A DNA stretch of 64,000 nucleotides, from NCBI GenBank assembly GCA_964556115.1, contig CAZKVC010000007.1, forward strand, positions 93,116 to 157,115, given 5' to 3'. The DNA comes from Parvularcula sp964556115 (GTDB lineage: Bacteria; Pseudomonadota; Alphaproteobacteria; Caulobacterales; Parvularculaceae). A program made the position numbers and the translations under genes. The notes under the pieces were generated by a model. That model was not told the DNA's origin and searched no databases. It saw only the letters and a list, made by a program, of their open reading frames with translations. Positions 1 to 7,039 of the stretch are shown here, in pieces. Positions within the stretch are counted from its first letter, which is position 1. The number at the start of each line of letters is the position of its first letter.

Positions 1-185
1 AGGCCATCAAGCATGGGCAGGGTACGGAAGGCCTCGACGGCCTTCTCGGCGTGGCCGTCGTCAAAACGCGACGCGATCTCGCGGGCGGTCCCCGGATCGA
101 GCAGGCTCAAGATAACGGCCGCCTTCTGCGAGCCGGAAAGCACCGGTTTGCTGGGCGCGGCAGGGTCGGAGGAAACTTCGGTCAT
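1..185 (-). CDS. fliG: flagellar motor switch protein FliG, N-terminal fragment
   Basis: Runs off the left edge; only about the first 61 codons are present. After a short Ser/Pro-rich lead the peptide reads LSGSQKAAVILSLLDP, the N-terminal helix typical of FliG, the rotor protein that docks on the FliF MS-ring and interacts with the stator. Its ATG overlaps the fliP TGA (ATGA at 182-185), so it is the last visible gene of the fliF-fliN-fliP-fliG operon. Identification rests on this one motif and on context. Confidence 0.75.
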   Translation of the reverse strand, partial: MTEVSSDPAAPSKPVLSGSQKAAVILSLLDPGTAREIASRFDDGHAEKAVEAFRTLPMLDG

Positions 186-919
186 GACATATATCCGCGC
201 AGGAGCGCTTCGGTCAGGCTGGTCCAGCCATCGACAACGACGAAAAAGGCGAGCTTGAAGGGAAGGGCGACCACGGCAGGGGGCACCATCATCATGCCCA
301 TCGCCATCAGGACGGAGGCGACGACAAGATCGATGATCAGAAAGGGGAGGAAAAGTGCAAAGCCGATCTGAAAGGCGCGCGTGATCTCCGACAGCATGAA
401 GGACGGAACCAGAAGCGAAAGGGATGGGGCAGCATCGTCCGTCACCGGACGTCCGACCGCATCGCCGAGCCGGAAGACGGTATCGGGATCGACGCGCTCT
501 TCCATGAACACCCGGAAGGCGTCGATGACCGGTCCGGCGGCTTCGGTTTCGGTTATCTCCCCGTCGAGAAGCGGCTGGATACCAAGGCGCCAGGCATCGC
601 TCAGCACTGGCTCCATGATGAACCAGGTCAGGAAAATGGCGAGGCTTGTCAGCATCATGGCGGGCGGCGCGGACTGAAGACCCAGCGCCTGACGCAGGAA
701 CGAGAAGACGATCGCGATGAAGGGAAAGCAGGTCACCATCATCAGAAGGCCGGGGGCCAGGCTGAGAAGGGTGACCAGCGCCACGGTCGGCAGCAGGACC
801 TGGCGCAGGGATGTCGTGTCCTGAAGGAAGCCTTCCACCTCCGGTGCGACATCGACGTCCTGCGCCGCGGCCGATCCGGTCGACAGCGCGACGATCAGAA
901 TAAGGATCAGCCGTAGCAT
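182..919 (-). CDS. fliP: flagellar type III export channel protein FliP
   Basis: 245 aa, the usual FliP length. It has a cleavable signal peptide (about residues 1-19), as FliP proteins do, then a hydrophobic segment around residues 45-80 containing TCFPFIAIVFSFLRQALG, a polar periplasmic loop, and a C-terminal hydrophobic pair with PSFMLSEITRAFQIGF and FLIIDLVVASVLMAMGM, which is the FliP signature. FliP forms the core of the flagellar export gate with FliQ and FliR; neither is in view. The gene overlaps fliN by 13 bp and fliG by 4 bp, indicating translational coupling. Confidence 0.95.
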   Translation of the reverse strand: MLRLILILIVALSTGSAAAQDVDVAPEVEGFLQDTTSLRQVLLPTVALVTLLSLAPGLLMMVTCFPFIAIVFSFLRQALGLQSAPPAMMLTSLAIFLTWFIMEPVLSDAWRLGIQPLLDGEITETEAAGPVIDAFRVFMEERVDPDTVFRLGDAVGRPVTDDAAPSLSLLVPSFMLSEITRAFQIGFALFLPFLIIDLVVASVLMAMGMMMVPPAVVALPFKLAFFVVVDGWTSLTEALLRGYMS

Positions 920-1194
920 GGTCCGTCCATGCCGATGGTCTCGGTGATGTGGAGGGCGAGGCCTTGCCCGTCTTCGGTCTCTTCAAGCTCACCGCGGGCG
1001 ATCACCCTGCCATTGGCGAGAAGCTCCAGCGGGCGCTCCGCACTCTCGTCGAGGGCGATAAGGGCGCCTGTCTTCAGCTCACGGAGTTCACCGACTGTCC
1101 GCACGGCTGTCCCGATACGGACCGAGAGCTCGATACGGAGCGAAGACAGGACAGGAGGAAAGGAGGCGGGTTTTTCAAGTTCCGTGGACGTCAT
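907..1194 (-). CDS. fliN: flagellar motor switch protein FliN
   Basis: 95 aa, consisting almost entirely of the SpoA/FliN C-terminal domain: an IELSVRIGTAVRTVGEL strand-helix start and a GRVIARGEL core near residue 67. FliN builds the lower C-ring with FliM and takes part in switching and export. The ATG overlaps the fliF stop (1191-1194) and its 3' end overlaps fliP. It is shorter than enteric FliN because it lacks the variable N-terminal region, which is common in Alphaproteobacteria. Confidence 0.92.
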   Translation of the reverse strand: MTSTELEKPASFPPVLSSLRIELSVRIGTAVRTVGELRELKTGALIALDESAERPLELLANGRVIARGELEETEDGQGLALHITETIGMDGPCYG

Positions 1195-2669
1195 GCTGCG
1201 TTATTCTCCTTGTCGTCGAGCCATGCGTTGAGAAGGGTACCGGCCTTGTCGACATTCGCCGCGCTGCGGTCGGTCAGAAGCCTAACCGGATCCTGCGCGA
1301 AGCCGTCATGGGAAGGGGCGGGAAGCGCGCCGCTGGTTTCCGAGACGAGCTCCGCAGCCAGGACATCGTCCGTGCCCCGTCCGGAGAAGAGCGGCCTGAC
1401 GACGAACAGCCCGAAGAGGAGGGCTGAAAGGCCAAGGATACCGGTCTGAATGAGAGAGGCGAGGGGCAGGCCGGTATACCACGGGACCTGAGGTTCGGGC
1501 AGGGCGGGGACCTGGCCGAATGGCATGGCGGTCACGGTCAGAACATCGCCCCGTTCGGGATCGAGGCCAGCCGCTGCGCTCAAGAGTGTACGGAGCGTCT
1601 CCATCTCTTCGGCGCTGCGTTCCGAGCCGGGCACTTCGTTGATAAGTGCTGCGACGGAGATGCGGCGGACCGCGCCCGGCAGGCGTTCGACCCGCCGGTC
1701 GGTGGTGCTGACGGCATAGGCCGTTTCCTCGCGGGTTTCTTCTTCCTCGGCGGCGCGGTCGTTGGTGGCGGCCTCGCCGTCAGGAAGGTCCGAAGCGATG
1801 GTGACCGCGCCTTCGCTGCCTTCCTCGCGGCTGCGGGCGGTTTCTCGTTTGGCGTTGATGACCACGGCAGTTTCGGGATCGACGAGATGTTCAGCGACCT
1901 CTTCGCGCTCGTGGCTCACATCGACCGCGACGTTGACGCGGGCATTGCCGGGGCCGACCCGCGCTTCGAGAAGACGGGTCAGGTCGGCTTCCAGCTGGTC
2001 GGCCTGCCTTCCTCCTGCCGCGGTGCCAAGTTCGTCGGCTTCACTGAGAAGGCCCATGCTCGTCTCGACGACAGCCACTTCGCTTGCGGAAAGTCCCGGG
2101 ATCGCAAGGGCGGTCAGGTAGCGGACGGCCTTCACCTGTCCCTGGTCGAGGCCGGAGGGCGCGGTGATCGTCACCGAGGCGGTGCGGCCCTCGCGGCGGC
2201 TCGCGAACCCGCGCCGTTCGTCGATGCCGATGTGGACCCGCGCGGCGGTGATGCCGGGGATTGTCATCAGTGTGCGCGCAAGCTCGCCTTCCTTGGCGCG
2301 CCAATAGGTGACCGAGAACATGTCCGAGGTGGTCGAGAAACCATCGAGTCGGTCAAGAAGCTCATACCCTTCGGCGGCGGGACGCGGAAGGTTGCGGGCC
2401 GCGAGGCTCAGCCGCAGGGCATCGCGCTGGTCCCTGGCCACGTGGATGCTTCCCCCGCGGACCGTGTAGGGAACGCTGTCCTTGTCGAGAGCAGCAATCA
2501 CCTCGCCGGCTGCAACCGGGTCGAGCCCCGCGTAGAGAAGTGCCTCTTCCTCACTGCCGGTCATGGCCAGCATTCCCGCGGCCAGGGCGAGACTGACACC
2601 AGCCCCGGCCCCGGCAATGATTTTCTGCTTGCGCGAGAGCGCGCCCCAGCGAGCCTTGATCTGCTCCAT
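1191..2669 (-). CDS. fliF: flagellar MS-ring protein FliF
   Basis: 492 aa. A first membrane helix (about residues 18-36) is followed by a YscJ/FliF periplasmic domain (ALLYAGLDPVAAGEVIAAL, then the PGITAARVHIG strand). A FliF C-terminal domain follows, then a second membrane helix near residues 405-430 and a cytoplasmic tail ending LLNAWLDDKENNAA, the FliG-binding end. It forms the inner-membrane ring of the basal body. It is the first gene of the minus-strand operon and diverges from the DUF6468 gene across about 100 bp. Somewhat short for FliF (usually 530-570 aa), mainly in the disordered region before the second helix. Confidence 0.95.
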   Translation of the reverse strand: MEQIKARWGALSRKQKIIAGAGAGVSLALAAGMLAMTGSEEEALLYAGLDPVAAGEVIAALDKDSVPYTVRGGSIHVARDQRDALRLSLAARNLPRPAAEGYELLDRLDGFSTTSDMFSVTYWRAKEGELARTLMTIPGITAARVHIGIDERRGFASRREGRTASVTITAPSGLDQGQVKAVRYLTALAIPGLSASEVAVVETSMGLLSEADELGTAAGGRQADQLEADLTRLLEARVGPGNARVNVAVDVSHEREEVAEHLVDPETAVVINAKRETARSREEGSEGAVTIASDLPDGEAATNDRAAEEEETREETAYAVSTTDRRVERLPGAVRRISVAALINEVPGSERSAEEMETLRTLLSAAAGLDPERGDVLTVTAMPFGQVPALPEPQVPWYTGLPLASLIQTGILGLSALLFGLFVVRPLFSGRGTDDVLAAELVSETSGALPAPSHDGFAQDPVRLLTDRSAANVDKAGTLLNAWLDDKENNAA

Positions 2670-2770
2670 GCCCTTACCACCTTCAACCTGAGGTGGTTAT
2701 GAAAGAGGAAACCTTAATCAAGCGTTTACCTCTGGTTGCAAAACCGGAGCGGTGACGGAAGGAGAAACCC

Positions 2771-3334
2771 GTGCCCGAACAATTCGCTCTTTATGCTGAC
2801 GCCATTCTCCTGATGGCGTGTCTCGGCGCATCGCTCGTATGCCTGCGCCTCCACCGGGAGTTGAAACGCCTCCGCCTGCTGGACGGTGGGCTCGGTAAGG
2901 CGGTCAAGGAGATGAATGCCGCCACTGGCGCGGTCCGCGACGCGCAGGAGAACCTGCGCGATCAGATCCAGAAGGACCTTGCCGAACTCGACCGCCGCTG
3001 CGCGGCCCTCAAATCGAAGCGGCAGGAGATCGACGATCTTCTCGATGCGATGGAAGGCCAGGCCGCCTACCAGAGCCGGAAGTGCCGCAATGCGCAGGAC
3101 GTGGCGGAGCGGGCGCTCCTGCCGCTGATTTCGAAAGCAGAAGTCGAGATCCGTACCCTGACCCAGGCGATCGAAGTGGCCTCGCAGCTCGGCGCGCGTC
3201 CGGCGCCCATGCCGCAGCCGCCGGCCAATGAGCAGATGCGCGCTGCCGATCTTTCTTCGCGCCATGCGCCCCGTACCACGCGGGTGACCGATCAGGCATC
3301 CAATCCGTTCCTGCGGTCAGCCGCCCATGGGTAA
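2771..3334 (+). CDS. DUF6468-type flagellar-associated membrane protein
   Basis: 187 aa with a GTG start, chosen because a strong GGAAGGAG lies 7 nt upstream. One N-terminal membrane helix (about residues 8-26, ADAILLMACLGASLVCLRL) is followed by a long Glu/Arg/Lys-rich coiled coil (about 30-140) and a Pro-rich tail. This architecture and the flagellar neighbourhood match DUF6468, commonly found in alphaproteobacterial flagellar clusters. The molecular role is not known; a motor- or export-associated inner-membrane protein is an inference. Divergent from fliF. Confidence 0.65.
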   Translation: MPEQFALYADAILLMACLGASLVCLRLHRELKRLRLLDGGLGKAVKEMNAATGAVRDAQENLRDQIQKDLAELDRRCAALKSKRQEIDDLLDAMEGQAAYQSRKCRNAQDVAERALLPLISKAEVEIRTLTQAIEVASQLGARPAPMPQPPANEQMRAADLSSRHAPRTTRVTDQASNPFLRSAAHG

Positions 3335-3458
3335 GCGATTTCCCATCCTCCCCCTCATGGCCGCCCTGTTCATCCTGGCAGGCGCGGGCCATGTCGATGG
3401 ACCCAGGCAGATGATCGAGGTGCTGATGGAGGATGTCAGTCCACCCGCCGCGCCTTGA
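3327..3458 (+). CDS. 43-residue membrane or exported peptide, possible MotE remnant
   Basis: The ATG overlaps the end of the DUF6468 gene by 8 bp. The peptide is MGKRFPILPLMAALFILAG followed by about 24 polar residues and a TGA stop. The basic start plus one hydrophobic helix looks like a signal anchor. In many alphaproteobacterial flagellar clusters the gene after DUF6468 encodes MotE, which begins with such a helix and continues as a coiled coil; here nothing follows, and the 3' end runs 23 bp into the convergent gene. It may be a small real protein or a truncated MotE. Low certainty. Confidence 0.35.
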   Translation: MGKRFPILPLMAALFILAGAGHVDGPRQMIEVLMEDVSPPAAP

Positions 3459-3954
3459 AGCTCCTGCCCAACGGCTCGATGGTCACACGGAAGCTTCCAA
3501 GGGCCGCTTTCTCGATGACCACGCTTTCGGCGCGGCCCAGCTGCACCTCACGAAGGCGCGTGCGGTCACCGCTGACTTGATACCAGACCTGGCCGTTTTC
3601 CAGTTGGAGGATCACCTTGTCCGCACGGTCGAGGCGCGCCTCGACGATCCTGGACGTGATCGCGTCCGGTTCATTCGCCGGGACAGCCGCTTTTCCGAAG
3701 CTTTCTTCCGGCGCGGCGCGGGGCGCTGGTGCCGGCCGGGACGCGGGTTCGGGCCTTGGCTGGGGGACGATCCGGGGTTGTCTTTCGGTCCGGGCGGAAG
3801 ACAGCTCTTCCGCCGTTCGGTCCTCCAGGGACGCGGCGGCGGCATCGAAACAGGCGAGGCGTTCCTCACTGTCATCGACAGATGAGCACCGCCGCACCGC
3901 CGCTTCGAGATCGGCAGCCTGCGCTGTGAAAACCAAGATGAGAACAGCGAACAT
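3436..3954 (-). CDS. exported protein of unknown function
   Basis: 172 aa. A short hydrophobic leader (MFAVLILVFTAQA) suggests export. The mature part opens with a C-x11-C pair in the pattern RRCSSVDDSEERLACFD, common in uncharacterised periplasmic proteins, then an Arg/Pro/Ala-rich linker (about residues 50-90) and a C-terminal beta-rich domain (about 100-172, LENGQVWYQVSGDR). Upstream in frame there is no other start before a TAG, so the ATG at 3954 is secure; it lies directly after the T-run of a terminator hairpin. Function not recognised. Confidence 0.75.
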   Translation of the reverse strand: MFAVLILVFTAQAADLEAAVRRCSSVDDSEERLACFDAAAASLEDRTAEELSSARTERQPRIVPQPRPEPASRPAPAPRAAPEESFGKAAVPANEPDAITSRIVEARLDRADKVILQLENGQVWYQVSGDRTRLREVQLGRAESVVIEKAALGSFRVTIEPLGRSFKARRVD

Positions 3955-3955
3955 G

Positions 3956-3988
3956 AAAAAGGCTCCACCGGATGATGCCGGAGGAGCC
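3956..3988 (-). terminator. terminator of the ahpC-ahpD operon, containing the next gene's ribosome binding site
   Basis: Stem GGCTCC-A-CCGG (3961-3971) against CCGG-A-GGAGCC (3978-3988), with loop ATGATG. On the minus strand it is followed by five T. It lies 28 bp after the ahpD stop. The 3' arm (minus strand GGTGGAGCC) is also the only Shine-Dalgarno-like sequence for the gene starting at 3954. Confidence 0.8.
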
Positions 3989-4016
3989 TAAATCAGCAGC
4001 GTCTCATTGCAAACGA

Positions 4017-4547
4017 TCAGGCGAGAGCGGTTTCACCGTCCATGATCGCGCTGGCAGCATGGACCACCGCCGCAATCCGGACGGAGGCCTGGACCTGCTC
4101 TGAGGTCATGCCGCCCTTGCGGACAACGGCCTCATGGGCGTCGACGCACATGAAGCAGCCATTGATCGACGAGACCGCCAGAGACCAGAGTTCGAAATCG
4201 GTCTTGTCCACCCCCGGATTGCCGATCACGGTCATGCGAAGCTTGGCGGGCATGGTTTTGAAAACATCGTTCCCCGCCTCGTGACCGAAGCGGTAGAAGA
4301 TGTTGTTCATCGCCATGATGCCGGCGGCAGCCTTGGCGGCCTTCACCGCTTCGGCGGAAAGATGCTGTTCGGCTTCCGCATTGATGTGGCGGATCACGTC
4401 AGGGTTGCGGCCTGCAAGCGCAGTCGCAAGGAACGTCCCCCACTTCTTCTGCGGGTCGAGAATGTCTTCGGAAGCGAGGTTGCCGAGGTTCAGGCGGATA
4501 TCCTTGGCATAGTCGGGCAGCGCATCGCGCAGCGCATCGAGCGACAT
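4017..4547 (-). CDS. ahpD: alkyl hydroperoxide reductase AhpD
   Basis: 176 aa, standard AhpD length. The catalytic CxxC with the proton-relay histidine is present: GCFMCVDAHE (Cys131, Cys134, His138). AhpD is a thiol-dependent peroxidase and a reductant for AhpC in organisms without AhpF; no ahpF is seen nearby. It lies 142 bp downstream of ahpC on the same strand, separated by two perfect inverted repeats that may set the ahpC:ahpD ratio. Probably controlled by the divergent OxyR. Confidence 0.95.
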   Translation of the reverse strand: MSLDALRDALPDYAKDIRLNLGNLASEDILDPQKKWGTFLATALAGRNPDVIRHINAEAEQHLSAEAVKAAKAAAGIMAMNNIFYRFGHEAGNDVFKTMPAKLRMTVIGNPGVDKTDFELWSLAVSSINGCFMCVDAHEAVVRKGGMTSEQVQASVRIAAVVHAASAIMDGETALA

Positions 4548-4578
4548 GGGAATTCTCCAGGTTTTTCGAATGGTGGTG

Positions 4579-4632
4579 GAAGCGTCGGTCCGGACATCAG
4601 GGCAGGGGGGAAGGTATCCAGACCGACGCTTC
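4579..4632 (-). repeat. 12-bp inverted repeat between ahpC and ahpD
   Basis: GAAGCGTCGGTC (4579-4590) is the exact reverse complement of 4621-4632, with a 30-nt spacer. It lies about 30 bp upstream of the ahpD start in the presumed ahpC-ahpD transcript. It could be an attenuator, a processing site or a binding site; there is no T-run, so a simple terminator is unlikely. Confidence 0.6.
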
Positions 4633-4640
4633 TCTCAACT

Positions 4641-4672
4641 CGGTTCGCCAGGGGCAGGGCAGGTGCGAACCG
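4641..4672 (-). repeat. 8-bp inverted repeat after ahpC
   Basis: CGGTTCGC (4641-4648) pairs with GCGAACCG (4665-4672) across a 16-nt loop, 17 bp after the ahpC stop. With the adjacent 12-bp repeat, most of the ahpC-ahpD spacer can fold. A stabiliser of the ahpC 3' end is one reading. Confidence 0.5.
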
Positions 4673-4689
4673 GTTATACTCCAGCTCGG

Positions 4690-5235
4690 TTAGAGCGTGT
4701 CACCGCCGAGAGGGCGGTTGCAGGGACAGAGCTCATCCGTCTGAAGTGCATCGAGAACGCGCAGAGTGTCCTGCGGGTTCCGGCCGACATTCAGATTATT
4801 TACATAGACATGCTGAATCACGCCGTGCGGGGCGACAACGAAGGTCGCGCGCAGGGCAACACCTTCTTCCGAACGGATGCCGAGACCGTCGATCAGAGCG
4901 CCAGTGGTATCCGCAAACTGCCAGGCACCATGCTCCGCAAGGTCAGCGTGGTCGCGGCGCCAGGCGAGTTTCACGAACTCGTTGTCCGAGCTGCCGCCAA
5001 GGACCACAGCGTCACGATCGGCGAATTCGCGGGCGAGACGGCCGAACTCAGCGATCTCAGTCGGGCACACAAAGGTGAAGTCCTTCGGGTAGAAGTAGAT
5101 GACTTTCCATTTGCCCTCGAAGCTGTCCTGGGTGAGCTCCTCGAAAGCGCTCTCACCGTTCTCTTCGTGCTGCATGAATTTCGGCTTCACGCCCATCACT
5201 TTGAAATCGGGAATGCGATCACCAACACCGAGCAT
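4690..5235 (-). CDS. ahpC: peroxiredoxin AhpC
   Basis: 181 aa 2-Cys peroxiredoxin. The peroxidatic cysteine lies in FTFVCPTE (Cys57) and the resolving region near the C-terminus reads DELCPCNRPLGG. It reduces hydrogen peroxide and organic peroxides in the cytoplasm, recharged here most likely by AhpD. The start at 5235 is preferred because GGAG sits about 8 nt upstream; an ATG at 5247 in the same frame lacks such a site, and further upstream extension is unlike the family. Divergent from oxyR. Confidence 0.95.
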   Translation of the reverse strand: MLGVGDRIPDFKVMGVKPKFMQHEENGESAFEELTQDSFEGKWKVIYFYPKDFTFVCPTEIAEFGRLAREFADRDAVVLGGSSDNEFVKLAWRRDHADLAEHGAWQFADTTGALIDGLGIRSEEGVALRATFVVAPHGVIQHVYVNNLNVGRNPQDTLRVLDALQTDELCPCNRPLGGDTL

Positions 5236-5343
5236 AAAATTCTCCATTTGCAAGGAGGGCGAGGCGGGCTCCCCCTCCGGGTTATCATCAGGGCGCGTTG
5301 CCCATGACCTCCACATGGTCCGGCGCGCTCTCTGAAGCAAATT

Positions 5344-5377
5344 GATATTGTAGTCTTGGGGTATCGGATTTATCGAT
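5344..5377 (+). promoter_or_regulatory. candidate OxyR binding region
   Basis: In the 147-bp ahpC/oxyR spacer, GATA (5344-5347) and TATC (5362-5365) form an inverted repeat, and ATCG-N7-CGAT (5363-5377) is a perfect LysR-type T-N11-A palindrome immediately before the oxyR start. Placement suits autorepression of oxyR and activation of ahpC. Match to the classic ATAG-N7-CTAT array is only partial. Confidence 0.4.
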
Positions 5378-5382
5378 GTGCC

Positions 5383-6291
5383 ATGCAGCATCTTCCCACC
5401 CTTCGGCAGCTTCAATTCTTCGAAGCGCTGTGCCGCCTGAAAAGCTTCAGCCGGGCGGCCGAGGCCTGCTTCGTGTCGCAGTCGACCCTGTCTTCGGGCA
5501 TCAAGGAGCTGGAGGCGGTTCTCGACACAAGTTTGGTGGACCGCTCGGCCAAGGGGTTCGCCCTTACCGGCGCAGGCGAGGAAGTGCAGCGGCGAAGCGC
5601 TGACCTTCTTGCCGATGCGCGGGACCTTGTCAGGGCGGCCTCAACCTCGCGGCCGCTCCTGGAAGGCGCCTACCGCTTCGGATTGATCCCGACGATCGGA
5701 CCTTTCCTTCTGCCCACGGCCATGCCGGCCATTCAGGAAAGCTTCCCGGAGCTCAAATCCTACCTGCGGGAAGACCTGACGGCCAATCTCGTGGAGCTGT
5801 TGCGCGCCGACCAGATCGACATGGCGATCCTGGCGCTGCCGATCGAGGTGGATGGTCTTGATACGGCCGTTTTCGCGCAAGATCCTTTCTTCCTCGTTGC
5901 AGCTCCCGGGCACCCTCTCGCCAAACGGCAGGTGGTGGAAGTGGAGGAGCTGAGCGACGAGCCTCTCATGCTGCTGGAAGATGGGCACTGCCTTCGTGAC
6001 CATGCGCTTTCGGCCTGCCGCCTTCCGGACCGGTCCCGCAGCGACGCTTTCGCCGCGACCAGCCTCTTTACCCTTGCGCAGATGGTCCGCTCGGGGCTCG
6101 GCGTGACGCTCCTGCCCAAGCTCGCCCTCGATGCCGGGCTTGGCCGCGGTCTTGCAGTGATCCCCCTCGAGGATCCGGACGGCACGCCCCCCGCCCGCGA
6201 CCTCGGCCTCGCCTGGCGCCGTTCCCAGCGCCGGACCGAAGAAGCCGAGGCCTTGCTGCCTGTCTTGAGTGGACTGTTCGATGCAAAGTGA
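5383..6291 (+). CDS. oxyR: hydrogen peroxide-sensing LysR regulator OxyR
   Basis: 302 aa from the ATG at 5383. N-terminal LysR winged helix (residues 1-60, TLRQLQFFEAL, FSRAAEACFVSQSTLSSGIKEL within it), then the periplasmic-binding-like sensor domain. The redox switch is intact: LEDGHCLRDHALSAC carries Cys203 and Cys212 with the same 9-residue spacing as Cys199/Cys208 in E. coli OxyR. Divergent from ahpC, its classical target. The 3' end overlaps the next gene by 11 bp. Confidence 0.95.
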   Translation: MQHLPTLRQLQFFEALCRLKSFSRAAEACFVSQSTLSSGIKELEAVLDTSLVDRSAKGFALTGAGEEVQRRSADLLADARDLVRAASTSRPLLEGAYRFGLIPTIGPFLLPTAMPAIQESFPELKSYLREDLTANLVELLRADQIDMAILALPIEVDGLDTAVFAQDPFFLVAAPGHPLAKRQVVEVEELSDEPLMLLEDGHCLRDHALSACRLPDRSRSDAFAATSLFTLAQMVRSGLGVTLLPKLALDAGLGRGLAVIPLEDPDGTPPARDLGLAWRRSQRRTEEAEALLPVLSGLFDAK

Positions 6292-7039
6292 TTCTCGCAC
6301 GGAACTTCTAGGTGTTCCTTTCGACCTTCTCGACGCACAGGTGTTGATGGAGCGGATCCGGAAGGCGGCGGCGGACCGTACGGCCCTCTGGATCTCGACG
6401 GCCAATCTCGACTGGATGGTGATGGCGCAGCGTGATGCGGCGTTTCTCGACAGGCTGCACCGCTCCGATATCGTGACCTGCGACGGCGCTCCTGTCGTCC
6501 ATCTTGGCCGGATCGCCGGAACGGCAATGCCGCCACGCGTCACAGGTGTCGAGATCTTCCGCCGTCTTCGGGCTGGTGAGGCGGGGCCCTTGAGGGTTGG
6601 CTTCTTCGGAGCCGAAGGGTCCGAGGCGGAACGGGCGAGCGATGCGCTGAACAGTTCGGATACCGTGCTCATCGGCGCGGGCGGCTACAACCCCGGGCAC
6701 GGCTCGGCCGAAGCCCTCTCGCAAGAACACCACCTCGATCGCATCAGGCAGATGCACGCGGACGTTCTCATCCTGGCGCTCGGCGCTGCCAAGGGACAGG
6801 AGTGGATCGCTCGCAACCATGCGGCTACCGGGGTTCCGGTCATCAGCCATCTCGGCGCAGTCGTCCGGCATGTGTCAGGGGACACGGAAGAAGCACCCGG
6901 GCTCCTTGCCGATCTCGGTTTCGAATGGCTGCACCGGGCCATCAACGAGCCGGTTCTTCGCTCGCGCTATGCTGCGAACTTCGCAGCCCTTCCAGACCTC
7001 ATGCAAAAGGCCTGGCGTCAGCGCCGCAGCTCTCAATGA
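6281..7039 (+). CDS. WecG/TagA/CpsF family glycosyltransferase
   Basis: 252 aa. Family motifs include ISTANLDWMVMAQRD near residue 40, the DGAPVVHLGR acceptor/donor region, RVTGVEIFRRL, and the C-terminal GLLADLGFEWLHRAINEPVL typical of WecG/TagA. Members add N-acetylmannosamine(-uronic acid) to polyprenyl-linked sugars in exopolysaccharide or teichoic acid synthesis, on the cytoplasmic face of the membrane. The exact donor is unknown. Its ATG lies within the last codons of oxyR, an odd partner, so co-transcription may be incidental. Confidence 0.88.
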   Translation: MQSDSRTELLGVPFDLLDAQVLMERIRKAAADRTALWISTANLDWMVMAQRDAAFLDRLHRSDIVTCDGAPVVHLGRIAGTAMPPRVTGVEIFRRLRAGEAGPLRVGFFGAEGSEAERASDALNSSDTVLIGAGGYNPGHGSAEALSQEHHLDRIRQMHADVLILALGAAKGQEWIARNHAATGVPVISHLGAVVRHVSGDTEEAPGLLADLGFEWLHRAINEPVLRSRYAANFAALPDLMQKAWRQRRSSQ

